This document shows positions 25,769-35,719 of a stretch of 64,000 bases of DNA, piece after piece (position 1 is the first letter of the stretch; each line of letters starts with the position of its first letter). The notes under the pieces are model-generated. The model saw only the letters and a list, made by a program, of their open reading frames with translations, was not told the origin of the DNA and ran no database searches. The stretch is from Bacillota bacterium. Lineage in GTDB: Bacteria > Bacillota > Clostridia > Lachnospirales > Lachnospiraceae. The translations under genes were made by a program, and so were the position numbers. The stretch lies in contig JAEYSV010000030.1 in the NCBI GenBank assembly GCA_023434365.1, positions 101,889 to 165,888 of the forward strand, written 5' to 3'.

Positions 25769-27350
25769 TGTTTTCGAAGGTCTTCATTCCATCCATTGCC
25801 GCTGAGGTAATCCCTCCAGCGTAACCAGCTCCTTCTCCACACGGATACAGTCCCTTAATATTGCTCTCAAACATTTCATCACGAACAATTCGAACCGGAG
25901 AGGAAGTTCTCGTTTCTACGCCTATTAAAACAGCGTCGGGATTAGCAAACCCTTTGATTTTACTATCAAAATATTCCATCCCTTCTAAAATCGTCTCAAT
26001 CACATACTTAGGAAGACAGTTTCTTAAGTCCGCAAAGCCATACTGACCTTTAATATTAGGGGTGACACTTCTAAGCTCGGTAGATACTTTATTTTCTTTC
26101 AAATCACCATAAAGCTGTATTGGTACCAATCCTTTTGCGGCCTCATAAGCAGCTTTTTCACATTTTCTTTGAAAATGAACGCCAGCCAAAGGATCCTCTG
26201 AATCAAAATCCTCAGGGGTTACCGTTACAATGATTGCTGAATTCGCATTTTTTTCGTCGCGCAGATAATTACTCATTCCATTTACGACAAGATGCCCCTC
26301 TTCGCTGGAAGCATTGACAACAAAACCACCAGGACACATACAAAAACTATAGACTCCTCGTTTATTAGATGCCTGATAAGTTAACTTATAGTCTGCAGCT
26401 GGCATCTTATATCCTGGATTACCATACTGCGAACTGTTAATAATGTCTTGTGGGTGTTCCACTCGAACACCTATTGCAAATGGTTTCTTCTCCATTGCAA
26501 ATCCCTTATTATATAAGGTTTCAAAGGTATCCCTTGCACTATGCCCAATCGCAAGTACAACAACCTCGGCATCAATTGCTTCTTTATGATTCACAATAAC
26601 GCCATTAATCTTGTCATCCTTAATGATAAAATCTGTGACCTGACTCTCAAAACGGACTTCTCCGCCCCAGTCTAAGATCTGTTTTCTCATATTTTTTACG
26701 ACTTCTCGTAATCGGTCGGTTCCAATATGAGGCTTATTCTGATATAGGATTTCCTCAGGTGCTCCGTGCTTGACAAATGTTTCAAATACAAAACGATGAC
26801 GTCCTAGTGCATCCTTAACTACCGTATTCAATTTGCCATCGGAAAACGTGCCCGCACCGCCTTCTCCGAATTGAACGTTACTTACTTGATTTAGCTGGTT
26901 CGTCTCCCAAAAACGATTTACTTCCTCCACTCGTTTGTCTACATCATATCCTCGCTCTAATACAATTGGCCGAAATCCCTCTTTGGCCAGCAGATATGCA
27001 CAAAACAGTCCAGCAGGACCCGTACCGATTACGACTGGACGATTTTTCAAAGGTTTTGTCCCAGTTAGTGTATACTGGTATAAGTTGTCTTTTGCAAGAG
27101 AAGCATTTGGATTCTTACTACGTTTTAACTTTGCTTCCTCATCATTTATCAAAATATCTACTGTATAGATATATTTCAACTCTGGTTTCTTTCTTGCATC
27201 AATTGATTTCTTAACAATCTTGCATGTTTCAATTTCTTTCGCATCAACTCTTAACGCCTTTGAGACTGCTTTAATAAGATAATCGATTTCATTTTCCGGT
27301 GATACCTGCACTAATTTGGCATCTACCTTAATCTGCGTAATTCGTATCAT
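25743..27350 (-). CDS. NAD(P)/FAD-dependent oxidoreductase, COG2509 type
   Basis: A 535-residue flavoprotein of unassigned substrate. The first ~95 residues form a small alpha/beta domain typical of this family (IRITQIKVDAKL ...). The FAD Rossmann motif is VVIGTGPAGLFCAYLLAKEG (residues ~107-126). GEGGAGTFSDGKLNT and LPCGEGAGYAGGITSAAMDG-like (YPCGEGAGYAGGITSAA) segments close the FAD site. The last five residues derive from the downstream tandem repeat. It lies 57 bases after a second flavoprotein gene and is likely co-transcribed. Confidence 0.9.
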   Translation of the reverse strand: MIRITQIKVDAKLVQVSPENEIDYLIKAVSKALRVDAKEIETCKIVKKSIDARKKPELKYIYTVDILINDEEAKLKRSKNPNASLAKDNLYQYTLTGTKPLKNRPVVIGTGPAGLFCAYLLAKEGFRPIVLERGYDVDKRVEEVNRFWETNQLNQVSNVQFGEGGAGTFSDGKLNTVVKDALGRHRFVFETFVKHGAPEEILYQNKPHIGTDRLREVVKNMRKQILDWGGEVRFESQVTDFIIKDDKINGVIVNHKEAIDAEVVVLAIGHSARDTFETLYNKGFAMEKKPFAIGVRVEHPQDIINSSQYGNPGYKMPAADYKLTYQASNKRGVYSFCMCPGGFVVNASSEEGHLVVNGMSNYLRDEKNANSAIIVTVTPEDFDSEDPLAGVHFQRKCEKAAYEAAKGLVPIQLYGDLKENKVSTELRSVTPNIKGQYGFADLRNCLPKYVIETILEGMEYFDSKIKGFANPDAVLIGVETRTSSPVRIVRDEMFESNIKGLYPCGEGAGYAGGITSAAMDGMKTFENIRAVKSEK

Positions 27351-27406
27351 GTTAATCCTTTCTAAACCCTGACTTATGTCAATCTTATCTTGTCAATACT
27401 TTTGTT

Positions 27407-28621
27407 TTATGAAAGGTGCTTTGCGCAAACGGCCGCACTACTCCATGCCCACTGTAAATTATACCCACCGCAGATTCCATCAACATCTAAGATTTCGCCG
27501 GTAAAATACAAACCTTTCACCAACTTACTCTCTAAGGTCGTATGATTCACTTCCTTAGAATTAATTCCACCTGCACATACTTGCGCCTGTGAAAAAGGAT
27601 TTGTTTGAGTGATTAAAACTTTAAGTGTTTTAATTGCATCTGCCAATACCTTTTCTTTCCCTTTTAATTGTTTTACACTATCCTGATTATGAAATCCAGC
27701 ATTTTTTAGTAATAATCCAATCATTTTTGGTGGAAACCACCCTATCAGAAATTCTTCCATCGTTTTATCTAAACTATTAGTAATCCTCTCACCAATCATC
27801 AATACGACTTCTTGGGCGGTTAAATGCGGTAAGAAATCCAGTTCCACTACTACTTTTCTTTTCTTAAGTAGCGCCAAAGAGGCGTATCTGCTTACTTGAA
27901 ACACAGGTATTCCAGAGATTCCATAAGAGGTCAACTGTAATTCTCCTGTGTCATCTGTAACATACTTACCATCTACAAACAAGGTAACCTTTGCCAAGGT
28001 TCTTATCCCTGCAAGCTGCTTGAAAAACTTTTCGTTTGAATGAAGTGCTACTAGGGCTGGTACAATTGGTGTCAGAGAATGCCCTAGGTGCTTCGCTATT
28101 TCATAACCACTACCATCACTACCAAGATTCTCACCTGCTTTCCCTCCAGAACTTAGCACAACTGCATCAGCACGATAGGAGGTTTCCTTTGTATAAACGA
28201 TAAAGGTATCGCTACTTTTCTTAATCTCATTGACATGACAACTTAACTTGATTGCCACGTTCAACCGCTCAAGTTCCATTTTAAACACCTCTACTATCGC
28301 GGTCGCTGTTTCAGAATAAGGGTATAGATACCCGCTTTTTGATTTTATAACAATACCAAGTTCCTGAAAGAATTTGATTGTTTGCTCTGTCGTGAACTGT
28401 TCTAGTACCGAATCAATTAACATTGGCTCTCCTGAGCGATAGCATTCTTTTTCCTGATGTAGGTTGGTAAAGTTGCATTTACCATTACCGGTTGCCAGTA
28501 GTTTTTTCCCAATCTTATCCATACGTTCTAGTATCGTAACTTCATAATTATTTCTAGCCAATAACACTGCACACATTAAGCCAGAGGCTCCTGCACCGAT
28601 AACGATTACTTTTTTCTTCAT
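27407..28621 (-). CDS. HI0933-like / BaiN-type flavoprotein
   Basis: A 404-residue NAD(P)/FAD-dependent oxidoreductase. It begins KKKVIVIGAGASGLMCAVLL, the dinucleotide-binding fold, followed by IGKKLLATGNGKCNFTN, the family signature. The end reads GEILDVDGICGGYNLQWAWS, which completes the FAD site. Physiological substrates of the family are mostly unknown; the BaiN assignment in bile-acid metabolism concerns one relative only. An AAGGAG site lies ten bases before the ATG. Confidence 0.92.
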   Translation of the reverse strand: MKKKVIVIGAGASGLMCAVLLARNNYEVTILERMDKIGKKLLATGNGKCNFTNLHQEKECYRSGEPMLIDSVLEQFTTEQTIKFFQELGIVIKSKSGYLYPYSETATAIVEVFKMELERLNVAIKLSCHVNEIKKSSDTFIVYTKETSYRADAVVLSSGGKAGENLGSDGSGYEIAKHLGHSLTPIVPALVALHSNEKFFKQLAGIRTLAKVTLFVDGKYVTDDTGELQLTSYGISGIPVFQVSRYASLALLKKRKVVVELDFLPHLTAQEVVLMIGERITNSLDKTMEEFLIGWFPPKMIGLLLKNAGFHNQDSVKQLKGKEKVLADAIKTLKVLITQTNPFSQAQVCAGGINSKEVNHTTLESKLVKGLYFTGEILDVDGICGGYNLQWAWSSAAVCAKHLS

Positions 28622-28760
28622 CTAACACATGCTCCTTTAGTAACCAAATGATTCATGAATATAGATATTCTTTTCATCCTCATGCATCTTAATTCAAAAT
28701 CACCTTACAATTACAATCATTTTACTCATACTCTCGATATATTTCAAGTTTTTTTAAACC

Positions 28761-28793
28761 AAAAAGAGAGCACCTCACGAAAAGTGCTCTCTC
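28761..28793 (-). terminator. Terminator after the BofC-like gene
   Basis: On the minus strand AGAGAGCAC-TTTTCGTGAG-GTGCTCTCT is followed by TTTTGG, a strong nine-base-pair stem. It lies three bases after the stop codon and splits this gene from the flavoprotein pair. Confidence 0.88.
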
Positions 28794-28795
28794 CA

Positions 28796-29437
28796 TTAGC
28801 TCGACATGCTCTCTAGTAAACTATATAATTCCTCAAGAGACGCCACATAAATTCCCTCCATTACCTGCTGTCTAAAGTCTTCTGGTAACGAAGTATAAGC
28901 TATCGCGGTTGTCTCAAAAATGTTCTGTTTATCTTTATAAAAAACAACAACATAACCATTTTTTACACCTATATAATATTCATACTCTAGAAGTTCACTA
29001 TTGATTGTCTTTCGTATCACAACATGATTGTCTTGAAAACTCGTTACTTCTATAGACAACACCCCTTTTCGCTCCACCTCATTTAATGCCAATCTCTCAT
29101 TATTAAGTTGAGTCTGTAATTCTTCTTTTGTTAATCCAAGATAACTACTTGGAACCTCGATTTGGTTACTTGTAAAAGAATTGTCATATACATCAATGGT
29201 TTCCTGTGTAATAATGGTGCCTTCCTTAATGTTTACAACTCCTTTACTCCCTGCTTCTACAGCACCAACCAGTAAACCGGTGTTGTTTTCTATCGCTTCT
29301 GTGGACGAATTAATCAAATCCATTTTCTTTAAGTCTTTGGTCTTGCCTGTTGAATAAAATAAACTAAAATATAAAATAATAACTAACATAATTAATAATA
29401 TAAAAACACCAGTGACTACCAAATAGGCTTTTTTCAT
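28796..29437 (-). CDS. Membrane-anchored protein, BofC C-terminal-like domain
   Basis: A 213-residue protein with one N-terminal helix (AYLVVTGVFILLIMLVIILY, residues 4-23) and an outer domain. Residues ~95-205 (EVPSSYLGLTKEELQTQL ... YYIGVKNGYVVVFYKD ... SLEELYSLLESMSS) resemble the C-terminal domain of BofC, which in B. subtilis restrains the forespore protease SpoIVB. That match is from pattern memory and is moderate. The ATG at 29437 follows AAGGAG by ten bases. It is the last gene of a co-directional run after the flippase. Confidence 0.72.
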   Translation of the reverse strand: MKKAYLVVTGVFILLIMLVIILYFSLFYSTGKTKDLKKMDLINSSTEAIENNTGLLVGAVEAGSKGVVNIKEGTIITQETIDVYDNSFTSNQIEVPSSYLGLTKEELQTQLNNERLALNEVERKGVLSIEVTSFQDNHVVIRKTINSELLEYEYYIGVKNGYVVVFYKDKQNIFETTAIAYTSLPEDFRQQVMEGIYVASLEELYSLLESMSS

Positions 29438-29495
29438 GGAATTCACACTCCTTTAGCCTACAGTATTCACTGGTTTTTTGTCATTTATACATATT

Positions 29496-31127
29496 CTATA
29501 ATAAATGTAATCTACTAAATATCTTTACAATCAGATTCCCTTTTGGAAGTCTGGCAATTTCGTTTACACCAATTCCTTTCATTGCAATTAGCAATATAAA
29601 ATAGATTGCTGCAGCAAATCCGATTGACAATATCACGCTAATCGTATTACTGCTTAAGAGATAATATAATCCTTTATAAGCAACAATTGCTACAATACCC
29701 ATAATGCTGGCACTTATCGTTGGAATTAGGAAGGTTTTAATTACTTCCTGATGATAATGCAGGCTACGAGCAATCTGAAACCAGTTTAGGATACAGATAA
29801 CCAAAGGAAAGGTAATATTGCCTATCATCAAAGCATATGCGTTAAGCTCAGTAAACTGCAATAAGCATACCAATATAATGATATGTAAGACCAAAGATAC
29901 CAGTGCATTGATTGCAGGATAAGTTAACCGGTTAATTGCTTGCAATACTGCGTTGGTTATGGTTGATAATGCATAGAATACAACGGCAATCGAGCCATAG
30001 AGTAATAACTTTCCTGCCAACTCTGAAGAGCCTGGAAAGAACATTTGCATAATTGGCCCTCCAAGCACACTCATACCAACTGCTGCTGGAATCGCAATGA
30101 TCATATTGAATTTGACCGCAACACCAACCTTATTCTTAACATCGGATAGATTGCCCAACGTCTTACTCGTAACGATACTTGGGATTAAGGAGGCAGCCAT
30201 TGCACTTGAGACTGCAATCGGTAGATTCGTTAACAATTTGTACTTGGTAGAATATACACCAATGATTTCACTTCGAACACTTTCCGCCATTCCTTTTCCC
30301 ACTAGTAACCTAGAGAAAATAATATCATCTAGAATCCCACTAAATTGATAGATAAAGTTACTAAAAATAACCGGAATCACTGTAATAAATAGTAATCCAT
30401 ATACTGTACGATAGCCATTTAACTGGCCCGAATTATCTCTTGAAAGTTGTCGCTTTATCGTCGGCAGATACATGATAAATACGATGCTTAAAAAACCAAA
30501 TCCGGCTATGGCACCACTAAGAGTACCTAGGGTACCTCCTGCAGCACCGTATGCAGCAACCTTTGGAGAGGCATCGTGCATTTTAACAAAATACACTGCT
30601 GCAGCCACACTGACAATCGCATTAACAATCTGCTCTAATACTTGAGATATTGCAGTTGGGAGCATCGTACTTTTCCCTTGAAAGAATCCTCTTAGTACAC
30701 CCATCACTGCAAATACAAATATAGTTGGGGCCAGTACACGCAGTGGATAAGCGACATATTCCATATTGTATATTTTCACGGCTATAAAATCCGCTCCCAA
30801 ATAAAGAGCCGTAGCAAAAATAAGGCCTGCTATAATAGCAAAAAACATTGCACTCAACAAAACACGTAATGAGTTACGATATTCTTTTTTGACGTTATGT
30901 GCCGCAACTAATTTTGATACCGCCATAGGCAAGCTATACGAGGACAGTATTAGCGCTATATTATAGATATTGAAGGCCATACTATAGTATCCACTACCTT
31001 CTTCTCCAATTGTATTGACCATTGGAATACGGTATATAATCCCAATCAATCGTACGAGAATTGAAGAGAATGCTAAGATACTTCCTTGTACCATAAAATT
31101 GTTACGATTTAATTTGTTATGACTCAT
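29496..31127 (-). CDS. Polysaccharide/lipid II flippase of the SpoVB/YtgP (MVF) family
   Basis: A 543-residue polytopic protein with about 14 hydrophobic segments. It starts NNFMVQGSILAFSSILVRLIG and has GIIYRIPMVNTIGEEGSGYY, which is the signature of SpoVB/YtgP-like MOP-superfamily transporters that move lipid-linked oligosaccharides or peptidoglycan precursors across the membrane. Which cell-wall stage it serves is not shown. It lies 19 bases after the YerB-like gene. Confidence 0.92.
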   Translation of the reverse strand: MSHNKLNRNNFMVQGSILAFSSILVRLIGIIYRIPMVNTIGEEGSGYYSMAFNIYNIALILSSYSLPMAVSKLVAAHNVKKEYRNSLRVLLSAMFFAIIAGLIFATALYLGADFIAVKIYNMEYVAYPLRVLAPTIFVFAVMGVLRGFFQGKSTMLPTAISQVLEQIVNAIVSVAAAVYFVKMHDASPKVAAYGAAGGTLGTLSGAIAGFGFLSIVFIMYLPTIKRQLSRDNSGQLNGYRTVYGLLFITVIPVIFSNFIYQFSGILDDIIFSRLLVGKGMAESVRSEIIGVYSTKYKLLTNLPIAVSSAMAASLIPSIVTSKTLGNLSDVKNKVGVAVKFNMIIAIPAAVGMSVLGGPIMQMFFPGSSELAGKLLLYGSIAVVFYALSTITNAVLQAINRLTYPAINALVSLVLHIIILVCLLQFTELNAYALMIGNITFPLVICILNWFQIARSLHYHQEVIKTFLIPTISASIMGIVAIVAYKGLYYLLSSNTISVILSIGFAAAIYFILLIAMKGIGVNEIARLPKGNLIVKIFSRLHLL

Positions 31128-31146
31128 GATTTCTCCATCTTCATCC

Positions 31147-32310
31147 TTATTCCATTATCACATTTTCTTTATGATCTCGATTAAATAAAGCAATATACGT
31201 TTTCCCCTCATTTACAGCTAATTTATTGCCCTCGACATCATAATATGTCATTGTTTTCTTTGCTTCGTTTTTCTCCCAAGTGATTTCGACTGCTTTTCCA
31301 TTTGTAATGTAAAGCCCTTCTCCACTGGCGTCTTTTAAATCCATGTCCTGATAGCCATTTTTGTCAATATTCCATTCTTTAACATACTGAACTATAATAT
31401 TCTTAAAATATAGTTGTTCGTTTGTATTAATATCAATGTGTTTGCCTTCAAATTGAAACCTCGCATATTCCTTTTTATCGCTATCATAAACAAAATATGG
31501 TCTCGAGGAGTTCTTAGAGTTTGAGAATTTTAAGCTAATTTTTTGTACTACCTTGTCACTTTCAAGCGAGGTATCTTCCGGATAAAAATCGTAATGGGAA
31601 GAGAGATTCTCTCGTAGTGTCGTCCGATACTTCTTCTTTTCTGTCCCCTTAATTATTCCATCAAAACTGGCAAATGCATTGTGAGGAGCTTTTATCTTAG
31701 AGTCACGGTAAAACACAGTAGCCCCAACACCTTCTAAACCACTTAGATTATCTATTTTCAGCTCTTTCATCTTAGCAGTGGCATATTTGGTTTGTCCAAA
31801 ATGAGTGAAGATTGCATCGTACTCATCTGCAATGCTGACATAATAATGTCTGGCGCTTCTAACCGAACCAATTCGGTCTGTATCAAACTCTTCAAAAATC
31901 CCCATCAAACGGGTAATTCCACCCTCAACCAGACATTCGTACAGAATGCTAGCCTGAGATATTCCACTATGTGGATTGGCAATTCTAATATTATTTAGCA
32001 TGATTGCATAAGGTCTTCTAAGTCCTGCTTCTTCAGACACCCAGGTTCCTGTTAAGCGACTTCGTACCTTCCCATCTAACACCTCTGGTGTGCTCGTTAT
32101 ACTTGGTGTACTCGTAGGCTCATTATTCTCAGTAACCTTAAGAGGAGTCGCTTCCGGTGATGGTATCACTGAAGGACTTGGGCTAACTGAATCAGAACTA
32201 CAGCCACCAATTAATGCTCCCATTATAATAATTGAGATTAACACAATAGCCAAAGCAGCCCCTGTTAAGGCTGCTCTTTTATGCTTTATCAAGACAACTA
32301 ACTTGTCCAT
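31147..32310 (-). CDS. DUF3048 (YerB-like) lipoprotein
   Basis: A 387-residue exported protein. The first ~40 residues hold a membrane segment ending in GALIGGCSSDS, a possible lipobox, followed by a Pro/Ser/Thr linker. The DUF3048 body begins RPYAIMLNNIRIANPHSGISQASILYE and contains RIGSVRSARHYYVSIADEYDAIFTH. B. subtilis YerB is the named relative; its role is unknown, though the DUF3048 fold has been linked to cell-envelope functions. GGAGGTAAAGG precedes the ATG. Confidence 0.9.
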   Translation of the reverse strand: MDKLVVLIKHKRAALTGAALAIVLISIIIMGALIGGCSSDSVSPSPSVIPSPEATPLKVTENNEPTSTPSITSTPEVLDGKVRSRLTGTWVSEEAGLRRPYAIMLNNIRIANPHSGISQASILYECLVEGGITRLMGIFEEFDTDRIGSVRSARHYYVSIADEYDAIFTHFGQTKYATAKMKELKIDNLSGLEGVGATVFYRDSKIKAPHNAFASFDGIIKGTEKKKYRTTLRENLSSHYDFYPEDTSLESDKVVQKISLKFSNSKNSSRPYFVYDSDKKEYARFQFEGKHIDINTNEQLYFKNIIVQYVKEWNIDKNGYQDMDLKDASGEGLYITNGKAVEITWEKNEAKKTMTYYDVEGNKLAVNEGKTYIALFNRDHKENVIME

Positions 32311-32333
32311 TCCTTTACCTCCAAAAATATCTA

Positions 32334-32831
32334 TTAGTTTCTATCAATGCCCACTAACTCCATAATTTCACGTTGTTTTTGTTCCATAATAAGACGCTCG
32401 TCCTCTATTATATGGTCATAGCCAAACAAATGCAACATACTATGGGCAACTAAAAATGCCAATTCTCTACTGAGGCTGTGTCCATAACTTTCTGCCTGTT
32501 CAAAAACCTTATCTACACTGATCATGATGTCCCCAAGCACCAACTCACCGCTTTCCGGGTCGAACAACCAATCACAATCCTCAATGAAATCAAACTTTCC
32601 TGCTTCCTGATATTCCACAGCCGGAAAACTAAGTACATCCGTCGCACGGTCAATATCACGAAATTCTTTGTTTATTTTACGTATCTCTTCATCATTTGTA
32701 AGCACAACGGATAATAACGTTTCATAAGGAAATTCTACATAATCGAGACATGCATTCACGACTTTTTCGATTAGTTCCTCGCTATCAAACGGTAATTCCT
32801 TTGTTGCCTCACTAAAAAAATCAATCGTCAT
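32334..32831 (-). CDS. ybeY: Endoribonuclease YbeY
   Basis: A metal-dependent rRNA maturation and quality-control factor (165 residues). The zinc motif H3xH5xH is seen in AHSMLHLFGYDH near residues 132-143; the central motif is FRDIDRATDVLSFP. It follows phoH by 53 bases, which is the conserved arrangement in Firmicutes. Confidence 0.96.
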   Translation of the reverse strand: MTIDFFSEATKELPFDSEELIEKVVNACLDYVEFPYETLLSVVLTNDEEIRKINKEFRDIDRATDVLSFPAVEYQEAGKFDFIEDCDWLFDPESGELVLGDIMISVDKVFEQAESYGHSLSRELAFLVAHSMLHLFGYDHIIEDERLIMEQKQREIMELVGIDRN

Positions 32832-32884
32832 TAAAATTTAATCCTCATTTCTTAACATAGCTTATCAAGCTTTTCCAAACCATA

Positions 32885-33895
32885 TTATTGTCTATCACGT
32901 CGTTTTGAACGTACAGCATGCTTTTTTGTTGTTGGCTTTGGTTTGTTTTCGTATACTTCATATGCTTTTACTATTTTTTGTACTAGTGGATGTCTGACAA
33001 CATCTTTACTAGTCAGAAAACTAAACCCTATGTCTTCCACTCCACTTAATATTTTGACTGCCTGCTCCAAACCAGACTGTGTACTGATAGGTAGGTCTTT
33101 TTGGGAAAGGTCACCGGTGATGATTACTTTAGACCCAAATCCAATACGAGTTAAGAACATCTTCATCTGTGCTGGTGTCGTATTTTGCGCTTCATCTAAA
33201 ATGATATAGGCATTATCAAGAGTACGGCCACGCATATAAGCAAGTGGCGCAACTTCAATCAATCCTTTTTCCGTATTCTTTAGAAAGCTCTCCGGCCCCA
33301 TAATCTGGTATAACGCATCGTATAGAGGCCTTAAGTAAGGATCAACTTTACTCTGCAAATCACCCGGTAAAAAGCCCAGTTTTTCTCCTGCTTCAATAGC
33401 CGGTCTAGTTAATATAATCTTACTAACCTCGTCGTTTTTAAATGCATTGATAGCCATTGCCATTGCCAGGTAGGTTTTCCCAGTTCCAGCTGGTCCAATA
33501 CCAAATACGATCATTTTGCTGCGAATCTGATCTACATACGCCTTTTGCCCAAGTGTTTTTGGTTTAATTGGCTTTCCCTGAATCGTATGACATACCAAAT
33601 CACTATCTATCGCAACCAACTGGCTTTCTTTCTCTTCAAAACATAAAGATAAAGCGTAATTGACGTTCTGTTCGGTGATCTCGTTACCTCGCTCAGATAA
33701 CCGGGTCAGTTGTACAAATACGCTTTTAGCTTTCACAACATTATCCTGATCTCCGATGACTTTAATGCCACCGTCCCTGGAGATAATCGTAACATGTAAT
33801 GTCTTTTCTATAATCTTGGTGTGTTTATCCAGGTATCCAAAGACATTTTTTACATGTTCGTTTGGAATATCAATTAATGTCTCAACAATACTCAT
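32885..33895 (-). CDS. phoH: PhoH-like ATPase
   Basis: A 336-residue ATPase of the PhoH/YlaK family, often adjacent to YbeY and implicated in RNA metabolism. An N-terminal KH-like segment (IISRDGGIKVIGD) precedes Walker A GIGPAGTGKTYLAMAMA (residues ~134-150) and Walker B YIILDEAQNT. An ATG with weak AGGAATAAA-like upstream sequence is used. It belongs to the cluster yqfC, yqfD, phoH, ybeY. Confidence 0.95.
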   Translation of the reverse strand: MSIVETLIDIPNEHVKNVFGYLDKHTKIIEKTLHVTIISRDGGIKVIGDQDNVVKAKSVFVQLTRLSERGNEITEQNVNYALSLCFEEKESQLVAIDSDLVCHTIQGKPIKPKTLGQKAYVDQIRSKMIVFGIGPAGTGKTYLAMAMAINAFKNDEVSKIILTRPAIEAGEKLGFLPGDLQSKVDPYLRPLYDALYQIMGPESFLKNTEKGLIEVAPLAYMRGRTLDNAYIILDEAQNTTPAQMKMFLTRIGFGSKVIITGDLSQKDLPISTQSGLEQAVKILSGVEDIGFSFLTSKDVVRHPLVQKIVKAYEVYENKPKPTTKKHAVRSKRRDRQ

Positions 33896-33955
33896 GTACT
33901 TTTTATTCCTCCGTTCAAGTTTTCTCTTGGCAATATTCTATCATTTCCTACTGGT

Positions 33956-35209
33956 TTATTCAACCATTTCTTCCCCTTCTTCTGTAGGAGGTGGCTCTAC
34001 ATAGGTTTCATCGCTTTTTACTAGCCTAGTATCCGTTACAGGCTCTTCAATAATTATTTTTCCCATAGCAAGCATATGGTTATTTACCACTTTAAACGTT
34101 ACCTGATTATCCAATATGTTCACGCCACGATGCATCAGTTCTTTCAGATAATCGTTTAGATGTTCTTGCGCAAGTACTAATGCCTGTTCTTTCGTATAAG
34201 TCTTAAGCTCTTTATAATACTCCATGTACACGGTATTCGTCAATTTGAATGGAAGATAAAAATTGTTCACTCGAAATGCCGTGTCATCTTTGAGCTGCTC
34301 GAACATCTGGAAGCCTTCATAATTAGCAAATGGATTCTTTATATCGATTCGCTTCCCAAAAATGGTAGCACTATAAAATTGCTTTTCGTTTCCAGTATAG
34401 ACCCTCTCTTCATAGTTTAAACTAAATTTGTCTTTATACTCATAAAAACTTTTTATCATAATATCTGCGTCGGCAATCACTCCAACTTTTCTAACCAGTA
34501 TTTCATTGTCTCCTACAATAGATACTACTCCACTAACTAATATGTCCCCTTTTTTTACAGTATCACCAACTTTCACCATTGGTGTCCCAGTCCTTGTTAC
34601 CATTGATAATATAATACCATCTTTATTTGCAATGATATGACATGGTTCCGTTTGTTTGACATATGGTTTTGGCATATTGGTTTCGGTTAGTTGGATTAAT
34701 AACCTGGTTCCTCTGATTTCTGCACTTACCCAACCAATATCGGTATACTTTTTACGTATCATGTCTTCGATTTCCTGACAATTGACTTGTTTTTTCAGTA
34801 CTCCCGCATAGATATCCGCTGACTCAAGAAACTCTAAGATTGCTTCTTCGGTGTGAGTATATTGTCCATTGATATCAATATCCCATATGTATAATGACAT
34901 GATATACACTAACACTGCTGCCATAAAAGCACCGATAAAAAAGGCCTTATGTTTGATATAACGTTTAAAATGAAAGATAAAGCCAATCTTTTTCTTAATA
35001 TATGGAATTGTCTTTGTCTTACGTACAATTGGGCGAAGTGTTAGATAGTCCTTTAATGAAATATGAAATGCGTAGCCATGTTCTAATTTTCTTATATCCC
35101 AAAGCTTAATGTCGTGCCCGTTGCACAGATTAAAAAACCGTTCTGGAGAATATCCCTTAATATATACAAGCAGATATCCTCTAAGCCATGTTAATAGTGT
35201 TTTTAGCAT
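33956..35209 (-). CDS. yqfD: Sporulation protein YqfD
   Basis: A 417-residue membrane protein, one of the sporulation genes under sigma-E in Bacillus. A transmembrane helix lies near residues 90-110 (AFFIGAFMAAVLVYIMSLYI). The outer part has the sequence WDIDINGQYTHTEEAILEFL and a coiled structure rich in beta strands. It has no known enzymatic activity. It follows yqfC by 44 bases and has a GGGAGGC ribosome site, indicating an endospore former. Confidence 0.9.
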   Translation of the reverse strand: MLKTLLTWLRGYLLVYIKGYSPERFFNLCNGHDIKLWDIRKLEHGYAFHISLKDYLTLRPIVRKTKTIPYIKKKIGFIFHFKRYIKHKAFFIGAFMAAVLVYIMSLYIWDIDINGQYTHTEEAILEFLESADIYAGVLKKQVNCQEIEDMIRKKYTDIGWVSAEIRGTRLLIQLTETNMPKPYVKQTEPCHIIANKDGIILSMVTRTGTPMVKVGDTVKKGDILVSGVVSIVGDNEILVRKVGVIADADIMIKSFYEYKDKFSLNYEERVYTGNEKQFYSATIFGKRIDIKNPFANYEGFQMFEQLKDDTAFRVNNFYLPFKLTNTVYMEYYKELKTYTKEQALVLAQEHLNDYLKELMHRGVNILDNQVTFKVVNNHMLAMGKIIIEEPVTDTRLVKSDETYVEPPPTEEGEEMVE

Positions 35210-35253
35210 AAACGTGCCTCCCGACTGGACCTTATATTCTGTCTTATGATAGA

Positions 35254-35622
35254 TTATTGATAATGAATGGCTTGGATTAATCCGGTAATCCTCATTTCAT
35301 CTTTCGAAAAATAGCAGATACTCAGATGTTTTCCTTCTATCACTATCCTGCAGGCTTTTGATTGAATTTTAATAATATTCCCATTATACTCTATGATGCT
35401 TTTATAATTTTCAATACTAATCTGATTCTTCCCTGTAATCAGTAATAACGGGGCGTTAGCAAGTACATCACTTGGAAGTGATAAAGTTTCACTAATTTCT
35501 TCCATTAGTGAACGTTTGCGTTCTAATTTCTGCTGTTTTTTAATAGTTTCAAATTCTTTATAAATATCTTTTGCGTTCTCTCTTTTATTCTTTTTATGAT
35601 TGGATTTGAATTTAGAACTCAT
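35254..35622 (-). CDS. yqfC: YabP/YqfC family sporulation protein
   Basis: A 122-residue protein of the YabP family, linked in Bacillus to spore formation under sigma-E. The C-terminal half reads LPSDVLANAPLLLITGKNQISIENYKSI, the family motif; the N-terminus is very basic. The ATG at 35622 is preferred since GGGG lies seven bases upstream, while the ATG at 35640 lacks a ribosome site. It starts the cluster yqfC, yqfD, phoH, ybeY. Confidence 0.88.
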   Translation of the reverse strand: MSSKFKSNHKKNKRENAKDIYKEFETIKKQQKLERKRSLMEEISETLSLPSDVLANAPLLLITGKNQISIENYKSIIEYNGNIIKIQSKACRIVIEGKHLSICYFSKDEMRITGLIQAIHYQ

Positions 35623-35664
35623 GGCGGTACCCCTTTTCATGATACTATTACCAATATATGAAAA

Positions 35665-35718
35665 AGAAAAAACGGATATACTAGGGACAAGTTAATTGCC
35701 GAGCATATCCGTTTTTTC
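35665..35718 (-). terminator. Terminator after the SGNH esterase gene (works in either direction)
   Basis: AAAAAACGGATAT and ATATCCGTTTTTT form a long stem with A- and U-runs on both sides and a loop of about 20 bases. It begins two bases past the esterase stop and lies about 45 bases ahead of the yqfC start. Confidence 0.85.
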
Positions 35719-35719
35719 T